A stretch of DNA of 22,054 nucleotides from a virus, in IMG/VR virus record IMGVR_UViG_3300020027_000033, positions 1 through 22,054 of that record, one strand, 5' to 3'. The translations under genes and the position numbers were made by a program. A model generated the notes under the pieces. That model was not told where the DNA came from. It did not search any database and saw only the letters and a list, made by a program, of their open reading frames with translations. Every line of letters starts with the position of its first letter. The stretch's first letter is position 1. Of this stretch, positions 13,846 to 22,054 are shown piece by piece.

Positions 13846-14264
13846 GCTTAGCAGATGTCGTTCGATCGGCGGTGGCTGTTGCTGATAGGGTGTCCAAACC
13901 TTTGCAGCCCGAGGTGACGTTTGCACCTTGGATCAGTGAATCAGGTTTCGGGGATGTGGAATATCGTGAACCGTTCGGCGATCCTATCCCCATCAATGCA
14001 ATTGTCGAGCAGAAACAGAGATTGAAACTCGTCAATGGCCAACAGGTCATGACGATGGCTCATCTTGTTATCTTGACTCCGATTGCGGACACGGACGTGC
14101 CAGATCGCGTGAATCCGATTGACCCACGGGATCGTTTCGTCCTGCCGGACGGCACGACTGGGCCAATCGTGGATATTTCTGGTCTGATCGACAAAGACAC
14201 CAAACGGCCGTTTTTCGCCGAGGTGTGGATTGGAAGTTTGACGCAGGTAAAGCAGGGATACTAA
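13842..14264 (+). CDS. Head closure/stopper-like neck protein, 140 aa
   Basis: The start ATG at 13842 overlaps the previous stop, showing coupling. The protein is compact and beta-rich, with QVMTMAHLVILTPIA, DPRDRFVLPDGTTGPIVDI and a final FFAEVWIGSL. The 'D-RFxLPDGxxGPI' strand pair is typical of head-closure (stopper) proteins, which follow the adaptor and seal packaged DNA before tail joining. The order adaptor, stopper, gp10-like, terminator supports the assignment. Sequence alone gives moderate confidence. Confidence 0.7.
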   Translation: MSLADVVRSAVAVADRVSKPLQPEVTFAPWISESGFGDVEYREPFGDPIPINAIVEQKQRLKLVNGQQVMTMAHLVILTPIADTDVPDRVNPIDPRDRFVLPDGTTGPIVDISGLIDKDTKRPFFAEVWIGSLTQVKQGY

Positions 14265-14653
14265 TGGCTTCTGAGTTCAGATTGGACGGCGAAAACCTAA
14301 TGAGGTCCAAACTGCGTCGGATCGCCAAAGATTCCCCTGACGAATTTGCTCGCGCACAGTATCAGGAAACGCAGGTGGAAACGGCGGAGTCCCGACGTCG
14401 GACTCCGTTTGACACTGGAACGCTGCGCGGAACGGTGCAGACCGAAGGTCCGGAACGGCAGGGGAAGCACATTATTACATCGGTGTCGGCGGGAGGTCCA
14501 GCCGCACCCTACGCGGTGTATGTCCACGAAGACCTGGAGGTAGAACACCCACATGGCCAGGCGAAGTTCATCGAGTCAACCTTGAACGAATCAGCACCGT
14601 TTATGGGCGCGCGTATCGCGCGACGAATCGATTTGAATAGGTTGGCGCGGTGA
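14264..14653 (+). CDS. HK97 gp10-like neck/tail-completion protein, 129 aa
   Basis: The ATG at 14264 overlaps the preceding stop (TAATG); a frame from 14225 is longer but uncoupled. The product has RRTPFDTGTLRGTVQ, then PYAVYVHEDLEVEHPHGQAK and KFIESTLNESAPFMG. This is the HK97 gp10/minor-capsid pattern (ATP/DTGxLR..., Y-x-x-YVHE, GQxKFxE). Proteins of this group complete the neck or the tail top. It is followed by a GTGA overlap with the tail terminator gene. Confidence 0.82.
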   Translation: MASEFRLDGENLMRSKLRRIAKDSPDEFARAQYQETQVETAESRRRTPFDTGTLRGTVQTEGPERQGKHIITSVSAGGPAAPYAVYVHEDLEVEHPHGQAKFIESTLNESAPFMGARIARRIDLNRLAR

Positions 14654-15060
14654 TTCAGGCTCTTGCCATAGTTCGATACTTGGAGTCCCTCGGGTTAGGC
14701 GAACTCGGGGTGGACACTTTTATTGGACTCAAGTCAACGCTTCCCAATCTCAAACCGGAACAGGTTGGACCGTTCGTTACCATCGTAGAAACTGGTGGAT
14801 TGGGGCCGTTAGGGACACATAACGAGGGTAAAACGGCGTATCGCCGGCCGTGGTTTCAGCTGGTAATCCGTCACAAATCCCCATTCTTGGCGCGAGAGAA
14901 AGCTGACCAACTGTATCTTGCCCTCGCAACGGAGAACAAACTAATGGGTGACTTGCGTTTCGTGAATGTCACTCCATTGCAGGAGCCGTTTCCTCTAGGT
15001 CCCGATGATAAGGGATTTGATAGGATGGCATTCAACATTTCGAGCACCCACCACCGCTGA
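14650..15060 (+). CDS. Tail terminator protein, 136 aa
   Basis: A GTG start at 14650 overlaps the previous stop (GTGA). The sequence carries PFVTIVETGG, RRPWFQLVIRHKSPFLAREKA and a final GFDRMAFNIS. This is the fold pattern of small phage tail terminators and 'minor capsid' proteins: a strand-helix unit in which an arginine-rich strand is followed by a helix, then late beta strands. Terminators cap the tail tube and set the head-tail joint. The location between the gp10-like gene and the tail-tube gene is exactly as expected. Confidence 0.75.
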   Translation: MIQALAIVRYLESLGLGELGVDTFIGLKSTLPNLKPEQVGPFVTIVETGGLGPLGTHNEGKTAYRRPWFQLVIRHKSPFLAREKADQLYLALATENKLMGDLRFVNVTPLQEPFPLGPDDKGFDRMAFNISSTHHR

Positions 15061-15073
15061 AGGAGAGACTGAC

Positions 15074-15499
15074 ATGTCTGAAGCTGTTTCAACCACTGGT
15101 ATTCTGGTAAAGCGTTCGCCTTTGCCAGTTGCCGACCCGGCCGTCTATACGACGGTCGCGGAAATCACGATGGTGACGCCGCCAGGCAAGTCACGCAACA
15201 AGCTGGAAACGTCAACTCACAACGACGGGGCCGAGTCCTACGTGTTGGGCATCTTGCGCCAGAAGGACGCCGCGTTCACCGTGAACTGGCTTCCGGACGA
15301 TGAGACACATGCTCAAATCGAAGACGATATCGACACCAATACCAAGGCGTCGTGGCGTGTCGAGTTCCCCAGCGGCATCAAGATGACAGGCAACGCGCGC
15401 GTTCAAAATTTCGAGCCGGCCGATGCGCCGGTGGATGGTATCCAGGCCGCCAGCGTCACGCTCGCGTGGTCCGGCTTGGTCGTTACGACTCTGGACTAA
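15074..15499 (+). CDS. Major tail tube protein, 141 aa
   Basis: GAAGGAGAG (15059-15067) precedes the ATG at 15074 at ideal spacing. The product begins MSEAVSTTGILVKRSPLPV. It then has TTVAEITMVTPPGKSRNKLE, AAFTVNWLPDD, WRVEFPSGIKMTGNARVQNF and a final SVTLAWSGLVVTTLD. These are the strand motifs of lambda gpV-like siphovirus tail tube proteins. The GC-rich codon use and strong ribosome-binding site suit an abundant structural protein. Hexamers stack around the tape measure to form the tube. No Ig-like C-terminal domain is present, so this is the short form. Confidence 0.85.
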   Translation: MSEAVSTTGILVKRSPLPVADPAVYTTVAEITMVTPPGKSRNKLETSTHNDGAESYVLGILRQKDAAFTVNWLPDDETHAQIEDDIDTNTKASWRVEFPSGIKMTGNARVQNFEPADAPVDGIQAASVTLAWSGLVVTTLD

Positions 15500-15502
15500 C
15501 AC

Positions 15503-16267
15503 GTGAAACTCCGTCGAATTCACATACCGGAGTGGGGTGGGTCGGTCTTTCTCCGACTCCTCTCCGGTATGGAATTGACGGAGTATCTGGATTCGTTAGA
15601 GGAGAATCCAGACAAAACTGGCGTCCGGTTACTTTCATTGATTCTGTGCGACGACACAGGAAAATTGATTGTAAAACCGGGAAGTCAGTTAGACCTTGGA
15701 CGGAAAGACAAGAAAGTCATCGCGCGGCTTGCAGATGCAGCCGCAGAATTTCACGGTCTTACCAAAGAAGCGGTTCAGGCAGCACGTAAGTATCTGCAGT
15801 CGTCGAGGGTCAAATTCCAATTCCGTCTTGCGATGTCCATGGGGATGACGCGACGAGAGTTGCTGAATCGAATCGACGCTGAAGAACTACTCCACTGGGA
15901 TCTGCTGGAAAGCATGGACCCTTACGGTCAACGGCGTGGGGATTACCAGACAGCCTATCTTGTTCAGACGATAGTCAACGTGAATCGCGGTCAGAAAACG
16001 GCCGCTACGAAGTTGGACGATTGTCTGTTGAAATTCCGTAGCGCAGAAGAGGAGCAAAAGAAACAAACAGCTGAAGAGATGGAGCGGTTGATCAGGCAAA
16101 GTGTTGCCCGGCACAATGCTCGATGGAAGAGAATGCACGGCAATAAGACCGAAGAGGAAGTTGAAGCAGAGGAGCAAACACGTGGAACTCGAAGAAAAGC
16201 CCGACCAGAGCCCGAACCCAAGCGAAAACAGAGATCTGCTCGTTCCCGAAAAGATCCTGACCGCTGA
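15503..16267 (+). CDS. Tail assembly chaperone, fused G/T-like, 254 aa
   Basis: It starts with the ATG-like reading at 15503 just after the tail-tube stop. Residues 6-13 are IHIPEWGG, opening a chaperone N-domain. Residues about 110-175 contain MGMTRRELLNRIDAEELLHW and LESMDPYGQRRGDYQTAYLV, which resemble the second-domain pattern (DUF4035-like) usually reached in phages by a ribosomal frameshift (lambda G to GT). Here both parts are in one frame. The C-terminal about 65 residues are highly charged and overlap the next gene. These chaperones bind the tape measure during tail assembly. The start codon should be checked, since the base context is ambiguous between GTG and ATG readings. Confidence 0.75.
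   Translation: MKLRRIHIPEWGGSVFLRLLSGMELTEYLDSLEENPDKTGVRLLSLILCDDTGKLIVKPGSQLDLGRKDKKVIARLADAAAEFHGLTKEAVQAARKYLQSSRVKFQFRLAMSMGMTRRELLNRIDAEELLHWDLLESMDPYGQRRGDYQTAYLVQTIVNVNRGQKTAATKLDDCLLKFRSAEEEQKKQTAEEMERLIRQSVARHNARWKRMHGNKTEEEVEAEEQTRGTRRKARPEPEPKRKQRSARSRKDPDR
16168..16174 (+). promoter_or_regulatory. Shine-Dalgarno site that decides a GTG start
   Basis: AGAGGAG lies 7 nt before the GTG at 16182, inside the upstream chaperone gene. It supports independent initiation of the second chaperone gene, rather than production by frameshift. Confidence 0.6.
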
Positions 16268-16616
16268 AGATATCCTCGCGGCAGACGATCTCACGACCAA
16301 GAAGATCCATGTCCCCGAATGGGGTGGGACTGTGATCATCCGCACCCTCTCGGCCGAGGGCGCAACTGCATTCGGCACCTATGTCTCCGACCCGAAGAAC
16401 AAGCGCAAGGCCATGCTCTACTTGGTCCGGAATTCCTTGGTGAATCCGGATGGGTCATACGTTTTCACGGAAAAGCAGGCCGAAGCGTTTTCCAAGAAGT
16501 CGGTCAAGGTCTTCGGCATGCTCCAGAAGGAATGCCTGTTGCTCAACGGCTTCGCCGATGAGGAAGACTTCAAGAAAAAGACTGAAGGCCCGCAGGTCGA
16601 GATCGACGCCGCGTAA
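16182..16616 (+). CDS. Second tail assembly chaperone (paralogue), 144 aa
   Basis: A GTG at 16182 follows AGAGGAG at 7 nt and is preferred over the longer frame from 16101. The frame overlaps the upstream gene by 86 nt, in the +1 register. After a charged N-terminal extension of about 38 residues it has KKIHVPEWGGTVIIRTLSAE (40-59), which matches the start of the preceding protein (RRIHIPEWGGSVFLRLLS). The two proteins also share a later 'dp...G...' spacing pattern and a helical end (KVFGMLQKECLLLNGF). This indicates a duplicated chaperone domain. It is placed right before the tape-measure gene, where a second chaperone normally lies. Confidence 0.75.
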   Translation: MELEEKPDQSPNPSENRDLLVPEKILTAEDILAADDLTTKKIHVPEWGGTVIIRTLSAEGATAFGTYVSDPKNKRKAMLYLVRNSLVNPDGSYVFTEKQAEAFSKKSVKVFGMLQKECLLLNGFADEEDFKKKTEGPQVEIDAA

Positions 16617-16640
16617 CGCATCGTAGGAAGGGCCTCACTG

Positions 16641-19600
16641 ATGATCAGCATTGGTATTCTCAAGGGAATCATAGACCTTGAGGACCGGTTTTCCAGCAAG
16701 CTGACTCTAGCTGCGACTTCGCTCGACAAATTTGCCGACGGCGGCAAAAAAGTTGGTGAGGCCCTCACATACTCTATCTCAGCACCACTCATCGCCTTGG
16801 GCGCGTTGGCCGTTAAGACGTTCATGGACTTCGACGGAGCCATGAAAGGTGTCGAAGCCGCACTTGCTCCGACGCAACCGCAGCTTGAGAAGCTGGAAGC
16901 GGCTGCGATGGAATGGGGCGCGAAGACCAAGTTTTCCGCCACGGAAGCGGCCCTGGCCCTCGGGGAAATCGGCAAGGCCGGCTATGATGTCGACCAGTCG
17001 ATCAAGACCTTGCCGGCCGTGCTCAATCTGGCTACGATTTCTGGTATGGGACTCGCGGAAACCGCGACGTTGACATCAGATTCGTTGCATCAGATGAACA
17101 TGAGTATCGACCAAGCTACTCATCTCAATGATATTCTGGCCAAAGGTGCGCAAATATCTACAGTGGATGTTGCGGAACTTGGCCGATCGTTTACAGACTC
17201 CGCTGGTCCCGCCATTGGACTTGGAATGTCCTTGGAAGAGTTGACCGGGAGTCTGGCTGCGTTTGGCAATGCCGGTCTCAAGGGTGAACGAGCCGGCACT
17301 GCGCTCCGTAACATCATCACGGATATTGCCGTCCCCACTAAGGGGATGACGGAGGTAATGGCTAAGTTCGGCATTGAATCGTTGAAGTCCGCAGACGGGA
17401 CGATTCACTTGGGCGACGTTCTTCAGATCTTGAAGGACAAGGGGGCCAAAGCCGAAGACGCCATGAAAGCGTTCGGAGACCGGTCCGGACCGGTTATGGT
17501 CACGTTGCTCCAGCAGACGGGCAATCAAATCAAGGAGATGACCTCCCAGTTGGGCAATGTTGACGGCGCAGCCAAGAAAGCTGCAGAAGTCATCATGAAG
17601 GGTTTGACCGGAGCCGTTGAGAACATGCGCGGTTCGATGGAAACCGCCGGTATCGCGATCGGGAAGGTTCTTGCGCCATCTCTCATACAGGTTGCTGACC
17701 TAGTTGGGAAAGCTGCAGACTTCATCACGAACAAGATAGCTCCAGCATTCGCAAGTTTGCCGGAGCCGATCAAATTGGCAGCGTTGGCCTTGGCTGCACT
17801 CGCTGCTGCCGTTGGTCCAGCACTCATCATTTTCGCCAAGATCGCTGAAGCTGTTGTAGTGTTGACCCCCTACGTTACGGAAGGGTCTACAGCCTTTGCT
17901 TTGATGACGAATCCCGTTACGATTCTCATCGGCGCGCTTGCTGCCTTGGCTTTCGGGTTGCGTTATCTCACCGGTTCTTGGGATGGCGTGCTGCAAGTCG
18001 TGACCCTCGGGACTCTGAATTTTCAGCGTATTGGAGTCATTTGGGACGTGCTCTCTACCGTCGCCCAAACGTTGTGGGGTTGGCTCAGTAAGCTCGCCGT
18101 TGTTGTGGGTGAAGGGCTCGGGTGGGCATTTCAGAATCTCCTCTTACCTGCTGCGACAGTGGTTTGGGAGGTCCTGTCAGGAGTCGCGTCGTTCATCGGT
18201 TCCGTCGCCATGAGTGCTTGGGAAGGACTCATGGGAATCATTTCCGCTGTGGCTGATTCTGGATTTGGCCATCTTGTGATAGCGGTTGGAGAGTTCATCG
18301 CGAAGGTCGCTGGATGGGCCATCATCATTGCGGCGGTCGCATGGTGGGAACGGTTCAAAGTTGGTATCGACATCATCGTGATCGTGTTTGGTTACCTGTA
18401 TCGAGCATTTGTTGATATCGCGTCGTTCATCGGTAACGTTTTCCTGGATCATATCAAGAATCTGTGGAACGCATTCTCAACGGTAGTTCAGATAGTTGCT
18501 GGGCCAACCATTGAGACATTCAAGTCATTCATCAATATTCTCAACATTGTCTCTCAGAAAGCGGCAGATGTTGTAAATTGGATGAATAAGAACATTCCCG
18601 GATTCGAGAAGTTTTCCGGAGGCGCGAAGGACGCCGGACAGGCCGCGTTGGAGTGGGGCAAGGGCCTCGACACGTCGGCGAAGGCGGTCCAGGGGGTGAC
18701 ACAGGCCACCGCAGCGGGTGCCGCTACGGCCACCGCGCACGCCGGCGCGATCGCCGGGCAGAAGTCGGCGGTCGTCAATCTTGCTGCGCAGCTTGTTGAA
18801 GCAAAGAAAGCTGTTGCCGCACTTACTGAAGAGGACAAAGCCAATATCCAGGCTGGAATAACGCTTCATAAGTCGGTAGACGACATCTCCAAATCCACCA
18901 AACTCGCATCGTCTACGATTCAGTTGTATGAGGATAGTCTCAAGAAGGGGACGGCCGAAACTAAGAAGGCGGCCAAGGAAACTGAGAATCTGGCGAAAGC
19001 CGACGCCAAGATGATCAAGGAAGGGATTCAGCAGGGCAGTAAGGTTTTCTATCAGGAATGGCAAGACCGTGCGAAGGTCGCCGAGCAAGCCGCTGAGAAG
19101 ATCGCCAAAGCTATTCAGGCTGACTACTACGGACGTCTCAAGATCGAGGAAGAGACTGCAGACATGGTCCGTAAGTTGACCATGAACGAATTCGAATACG
19201 AACTTGATTCGATCATTCGTAAAGGCGAGGCACGCAAGAAAGATTTCGAGGGCATGGGAGCGCAGGCCGTAGGCGCGCGCGAGGCCATCGACAGGCAGAC
19301 CGCGCTGACGGCGCAGCAGATGATCTTCCAGGCCAAGGACGTCCAGAAGGTCTTTGGACAAATCGCGTCGAGTCTTCCGATGATGTTCGGTGGGTTAGAA
19401 ATCATCGCGAATGGCTCCGTGGAGAAGTTCCAAGAGAGTCTGGAAGGGGTCACCAAGAAAACGACCAACTGGAAAGATGCGTTATCCACGGTCGGAGCCG
19501 CATTTACGCAGTTGGCGCAGACGTCCAAAGGTGCATTGAGTGGTCTTGCTGAGGCCCTCGGAAGTGCTCTCAACGCCGCCAATCTTGGTGCGCAGGCCGG

Positions 19601-21434
19601 TGCTCAGTTCTCAAAGGGATTGGAAGACGCGTTGGCCCCAGGTAAGAAAAATTGGGGCAACATCACCACGAACATTACGGCAGGAATTCTGGGGGGTATC
19701 GGCGCGGTCTCCGCTGCGACGGACCCATCCAAGAGTCTTGCATCGCGCATGCTCGGTGGCGCAGCGGCCGGTGCGGCTTCAGCCGCAGCCGTTGCTACCG
19801 CGTTTGCAGCTCAGATGTCAGTGACCGGGCAGGTCTACTTGATCGCGGCAGCAGCGGTCGTAGGTTTGTTTGTTGGCTACTTCCGAGGGCAAAAGGCTCG
19901 TCGGGAGATGGAGATTGTTGGATCGGAATGGGGTCAGTCGATTTCGAAGGGTCTCAAAGACAAGATTGACTCGACGTCATTGGACATGGGCTTTGGACGA
20001 GTCGAAAGCTCACTGTTCCATATGAAAGATTTCATCAGTGAAGCTGGTGGACTCAACAATCTGAATTTTGACCGTTTCGTTGGTAAGCTACACGACGTGT
20101 TTTCGGCCCTTGAGACGGGCGCATTTTCGATGGACCAGGCTACGCGGGTCATCGATGAGAACTTTGGCGCATTCGCTCAGCACGTAGTGGAAGAGGGGGG
20201 GATCGCCTCCACGAAATTCCAAGAAATCATCGCGCTTAACGCGACGATGGGAATGTATTCTGGGGAAGTGCTCAAATTCATCGGTGAGCGCACGTCGGTG
20301 GTCTCCGACGGCCTTGCAGCGATGGTTGGACCACTCCAGGCATCCATCGACGCGTGGGGCGAAGCGATGGATCAGGCAGAGAAGACTGGAAAAGTTCTTG
20401 AAGGAACAGACCAGTTCATCGTCAATTCTGCCGCTGAGATCGACAACCTTGGAGTCATTGCCGTTGGGGCGTTCGGGGCCGCGCGTGCAGCGGGTCTGAG
20501 TTATTACGACGCCGCGAAACAGATGCAGTCCGGTCTGTCTGCGCTCGGGAAAGCGCAAGCAGCCATCGGAATCCAGAGCGACAATATTGCTCTGCAGGAC
20601 CTGATACACTTCAACGATCGCATCGTTAACAATGAGACTCTTGTCAAAGCGACAGAGGCTCTTGGCACGACGATGGAAGGTTTGTCTCAGATTGGCAAGC
20701 TCAATGCTGAGACGTTGGCCGCCGTAGAAACGCAGGGTATGACGACCTACGGTCGTCTGACGGCTGCGGGCTTCACTGAAAACGAAGCTCTGGCGCTCAT
20801 GTCTGACTATCTGATTGACGTCATTGAGGCCCATGAAGCTCTGGGAACTCCGATTGACGACAACACCGCCGCCTTGATCAATCAGGCCGATAGCATGGGT
20901 CTGCTGAAAAAAGATGGTAAGTCTATGACAGATGTTCTCCAGACTGGTTTCGATAACCTGACGGCCGGCATCAACGAATTGATCCTCACTCTGGGAGGTG
21001 TTCCTCTCAAGTTCGATGAGATCGGGAACGCAATCAACAAGATCCCGAAGAAAGTGACGACCACGGTGACGCCGGAATTGGACATGAGCGGACTCCCTGA
21101 TGGTTGGGTTTTCCCTGGAAAGGGGACGGCGGAACAGCCAGAAGGATTTGAGGGCGGCACACACGGTCTTCGCGACTTCGGGGCGGGAACAATGGCCATT
21201 CTGCACAAAAAGGAAGCGGTGGTGACTGAAGCGGAATGGAACCGGGCGCAGAAGCAAACGGCGACTGTCGCGTTTACACAAGACCGTGACCGGAACGTTC
21301 GACCGGTTTACATCAATGCGCCGAACTCGAATTTTGGAGATTACGCGTCTCAGCAGAATTTCAAGCGAACCATCAGCGATGTCTTGCTGACGGATCAGAT
21401 TCGATTCCAGACGGGAACAACGGGATTCCGGTAA
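16641..21434 (+). CDS. Tail tape measure protein, 1597 aa
   Basis: AGGAAGGG precedes the ATG at 16641. Residues about 65-235 are the TP901-type tape-measure core (MDFDGAMKGVEAALA, GEIGKAGYDVDQSIKTLP, GNAGLKGERAGTALRNI). Hydrophobic stretches lie near 377-410, 426-443, 544-569, 575-597 and 1039-1081; they are likely used in membrane penetration at DNA ejection. A coiled-coil-prone charged region spans about 770-875. The C-terminus (GGTHGLRDFGAGTMAILHKK) is typical of the family. Length sets tail length; by the usual rule of about 0.15 nm per residue this implies a tail of some 240 nm. No peptidase or lysozyme domain is evident. The codons between 18600 and 18780 are GC-rich. The stop overlaps the next start (TAATG). 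Confidence 0.92.
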   Translation: MISIGILKGIIDLEDRFSSKLTLAATSLDKFADGGKKVGEALTYSISAPLIALGALAVKTFMDFDGAMKGVEAALAPTQPQLEKLEAAAMEWGAKTKFSATEAALALGEIGKAGYDVDQSIKTLPAVLNLATISGMGLAETATLTSDSLHQMNMSIDQATHLNDILAKGAQISTVDVAELGRSFTDSAGPAIGLGMSLEELTGSLAAFGNAGLKGERAGTALRNIITDIAVPTKGMTEVMAKFGIESLKSADGTIHLGDVLQILKDKGAKAEDAMKAFGDRSGPVMVTLLQQTGNQIKEMTSQLGNVDGAAKKAAEVIMKGLTGAVENMRGSMETAGIAIGKVLAPSLIQVADLVGKAADFITNKIAPAFASLPEPIKLAALALAALAAAVGPALIIFAKIAEAVVVLTPYVTEGSTAFALMTNPVTILIGALAALAFGLRYLTGSWDGVLQVVTLGTLNFQRIGVIWDVLSTVAQTLWGWLSKLAVVVGEGLGWAFQNLLLPAATVVWEVLSGVASFIGSVAMSAWEGLMGIISAVADSGFGHLVIAVGEFIAKVAGWAIIIAAVAWWERFKVGIDIIVIVFGYLYRAFVDIASFIGNVFLDHIKNLWNAFSTVVQIVAGPTIETFKSFINILNIVSQKAADVVNWMNKNIPGFEKFSGGAKDAGQAALEWGKGLDTSAKAVQGVTQATAAGAATATAHAGAIAGQKSAVVNLAAQLVEAKKAVAALTEEDKANIQAGITLHKSVDDISKSTKLASSTIQLYEDSLKKGTAETKKAAKETENLAKADAKMIKEGIQQGSKVFYQEWQDRAKVAEQAAEKIAKAIQADYYGRLKIEEETADMVRKLTMNEFEYELDSIIRKGEARKKDFEGMGAQAVGAREAIDRQTALTAQQMIFQAKDVQKVFGQIASSLPMMFGGLEIIANGSVEKFQESLEGVTKKTTNWKDALSTVGAAFTQLAQTSKGALSGLAEALGSALNAANLGAQAGAQFSKGLEDALAPGKKNWGNITTNITAGILGGIGAVSAATDPSKSLASRMLGGAAAGAASAAAVATAFAAQMSVTGQVYLIAAAAVVGLFVGYFRGQKARREMEIVGSEWGQSISKGLKDKIDSTSLDMGFGRVESSLFHMKDFISEAGGLNNLNFDRFVGKLHDVFSALETGAFSMDQATRVIDENFGAFAQHVVEEGGIASTKFQEIIALNATMGMYSGEVLKFIGERTSVVSDGLAAMVGPLQASIDAWGEAMDQAEKTGKVLEGTDQFIVNSAAEIDNLGVIAVGAFGAARAAGLSYYDAAKQMQSGLSALGKAQAAIGIQSDNIALQDLIHFNDRIVNNETLVKATEALGTTMEGLSQIGKLNAETLAAVETQGMTTYGRLTAAGFTENEALALMSDYLIDVIEAHEALGTPIDDNTAALINQADSMGLLKKDGKSMTDVLQTGFDNLTAGINELILTLGGVPLKFDEIGNAINKIPKKVTTTVTPELDMSGLPDGWVFPGKGTAEQPEGFEGGTHGLRDFGAGTMAILHKKEAVVTEAEWNRAQKQTATVAFTQDRDRNVRPVYINAPNSNFGDYASQQNFKRTISDVLLTDQIRFQTGTTGFR

Positions 21435-22054
21435 TGGCCTACCAGCATGCGCGCTCCGGCATCTGTCGTTCGGGGACAGCCATTAGCGGTTTGGTTCCGT
21501 ATCGACTTCGCTGCACGATCGCTGGAGTTGAACGAGGCATCCAAATCGGAAGTCTCTCGATCACCCATACGCTCGGGCAGGCGAGTTCGTGTGCCCTGCA
21601 GGTTCAGGGATTCCAGGTTCGTAACGGTCAAGAGGTTCAGATTTCAGACGACGGAGTATCCAATCTTCTGTTTGGGGGCACGGTTATGCGTCGTCAGAGA
21701 CGCATCCAGAGGGGTGAACCAGTCTACACCAACGTTCTGTGTAACGATTGGTCCTGGCTGATGAACAAAGAGGAGAGGGTATTCGACAATTTCTACGACC
21801 TTTCCGCGAACGTCGCTTTGTATAGAGTGCTTCAGCACTGCCCTGCGGCCCTCGGGATGCGCGTCGGGTATGCGCCACATAGCCTCGGCAAGGTAACGCT
21901 TGCGTTTAACGGTGAGACCATTACCGATGCGATCGGCAAAATCGCGAGCGCATGTAACGCCTATTGGAAATGGAATCCCGGGAAGACTGTGGATATTTTC
22001 CAGTCAGAGGTGCCTCACGGAGAAACTCTGATTCTCAATGATTCTACTGGTATC
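21434..22054 (+). CDS. Tail-tip/baseplate hub-like protein (3' end outside window)
   Basis: The ATG at 21434 overlaps the tape-measure stop. The frame stays open for 207 codons to the window edge, so the gene is truncated by the window. It begins MAYQHARSGICRSGTAISGL, followed by beta-rich sequence (GIQIGSLSITHTLGQ, ALQVQGFQVRNGQEVQISDD, LLFGGTVMRRQRR). After that comes LAFNGETITDAIGKIASACN and AYWKWNPGKTVDIFQSE. The 'I-G-I-A...YWxWxPxKTVxIF' pattern resembles hub domains of distal tail/Tal (gp27/gpP44-like) proteins, which follow the tape measure. The frame lies opposite to a short shadow frame. Placement supports a tail-tip role; the exact type needs the missing part. Confidence 0.72.
   Translation, partial: MAYQHARSGICRSGTAISGLVPYRLRCTIAGVERGIQIGSLSITHTLGQASSCALQVQGFQVRNGQEVQISDDGVSNLLFGGTVMRRQRRIQRGEPVYTNVLCNDWSWLMNKEERVFDNFYDLSANVALYRVLQHCPAALGMRVGYAPHSLGKVTLAFNGETITDAIGKIASACNAYWKWNPGKTVDIFQSEVPHGETLILNDSTGI

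Noticed and set aside
16101-16267. Programmed -1 frameshift joining the two chaperone genes
   Set aside because: The second gene is in the +1 register relative to the first, no clear slippery heptamer was seen, and a good AGAGGAG/GTG start exists.
20088-21281. 397-aa reading frame on the minus strand
   Set aside because: It is opposite the conserved C-terminal part of the tape measure and has an Arg/His/Phe-rich shadow composition.
21447-21761. 104-aa + strand frame after the tape measure
   Set aside because: The frame starting at 21434 overlaps the tape-measure stop, stays open to the window end and has tail-hub-like sequence, so this shorter frame is out of register.

Overview
This window is a contiguous piece of a tailed double-stranded DNA phage (or prophage) genome. 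It holds the end of a replication module, one tRNA gene, a cassette of very small genes, and then a nearly complete packaging, head, neck and tail module of siphovirus type. Almost everything reads on the + strand. The tail tape-measure gene is long (1597 codons), and no contractile sheath gene appears between the neck and tail-tube genes, which fits a long non-contractile tail. The DNA looks moderately GC-rich by eye and Shine-Dalgarno sites are of the ordinary AGGAG type. The host is therefore a bacterium, but it cannot be named from this sequence. No integrase, repressor or lysis gene is visible, so free phage versus prophage cannot be decided.

Layout. (1) 1-2016: 3' part of a primase-polymerase/VapE-type helicase. 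(2) 2017-2441: a non-coding, structured region with nine copies of the hexamer CCTAAC/GTTAGG, a possible terminator and a possible small minus-strand gene; it is the best origin or operator candidate here. (3) 2442-2516: tRNA-Phe(GAA) with encoded CCA. (4) 2521-4351: six or seven small accessory genes, including a possible small terminase subunit, single-membrane-span and Cys-rich miniproteins, and a gene with an internal tandem duplication. (5) 4324-5985: large terminase. (6) 5886-6780: four more small genes (basic protein, single-span micropeptide, zinc ribbon, ribbon-helix-helix). (7) 6804-13323: portal (DUF1073), Mu F-like head morphogenesis protein, DUF2213 protein with a nested in-frame scaffold, two small capsid-associated proteins, an encapsulin-like major capsid protein, and a Pro/Ala-rich protein. 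(8) 13336-15060: head-tail connector, stopper, HK97 gp10-like protein and tail terminator. (9) 15074-22054: tail tube, two overlapping and apparently paralogous tail-assembly chaperone genes, tape measure, and the 5' part of a tail-tip gene that runs off the window.

How it works together. The terminase pumps DNA through the portal into a procapsid built from the major capsid protein on a scaffold. The scaffold appears to be made by internal initiation inside the DUF2213 gene, as lambda Nu3 is inside C. The connector and stopper proteins close the head. The tail tube polymerises around the tape measure with help from the chaperones and is capped by the terminator. Many neighbours are joined by ATGA, GTGA or TAATG stop-start overlaps (3675, 6236, 6340, 9078, 13842, 14264, 14650, 21434), which implies polycistronic, translationally coupled expression.

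The most unusual points are the CCTAAC repeat array beside the replication gene, the multi-start DUF2213/scaffold gene, the twin tail-assembly chaperones, and the gene that begins 4 nt after the tRNA.
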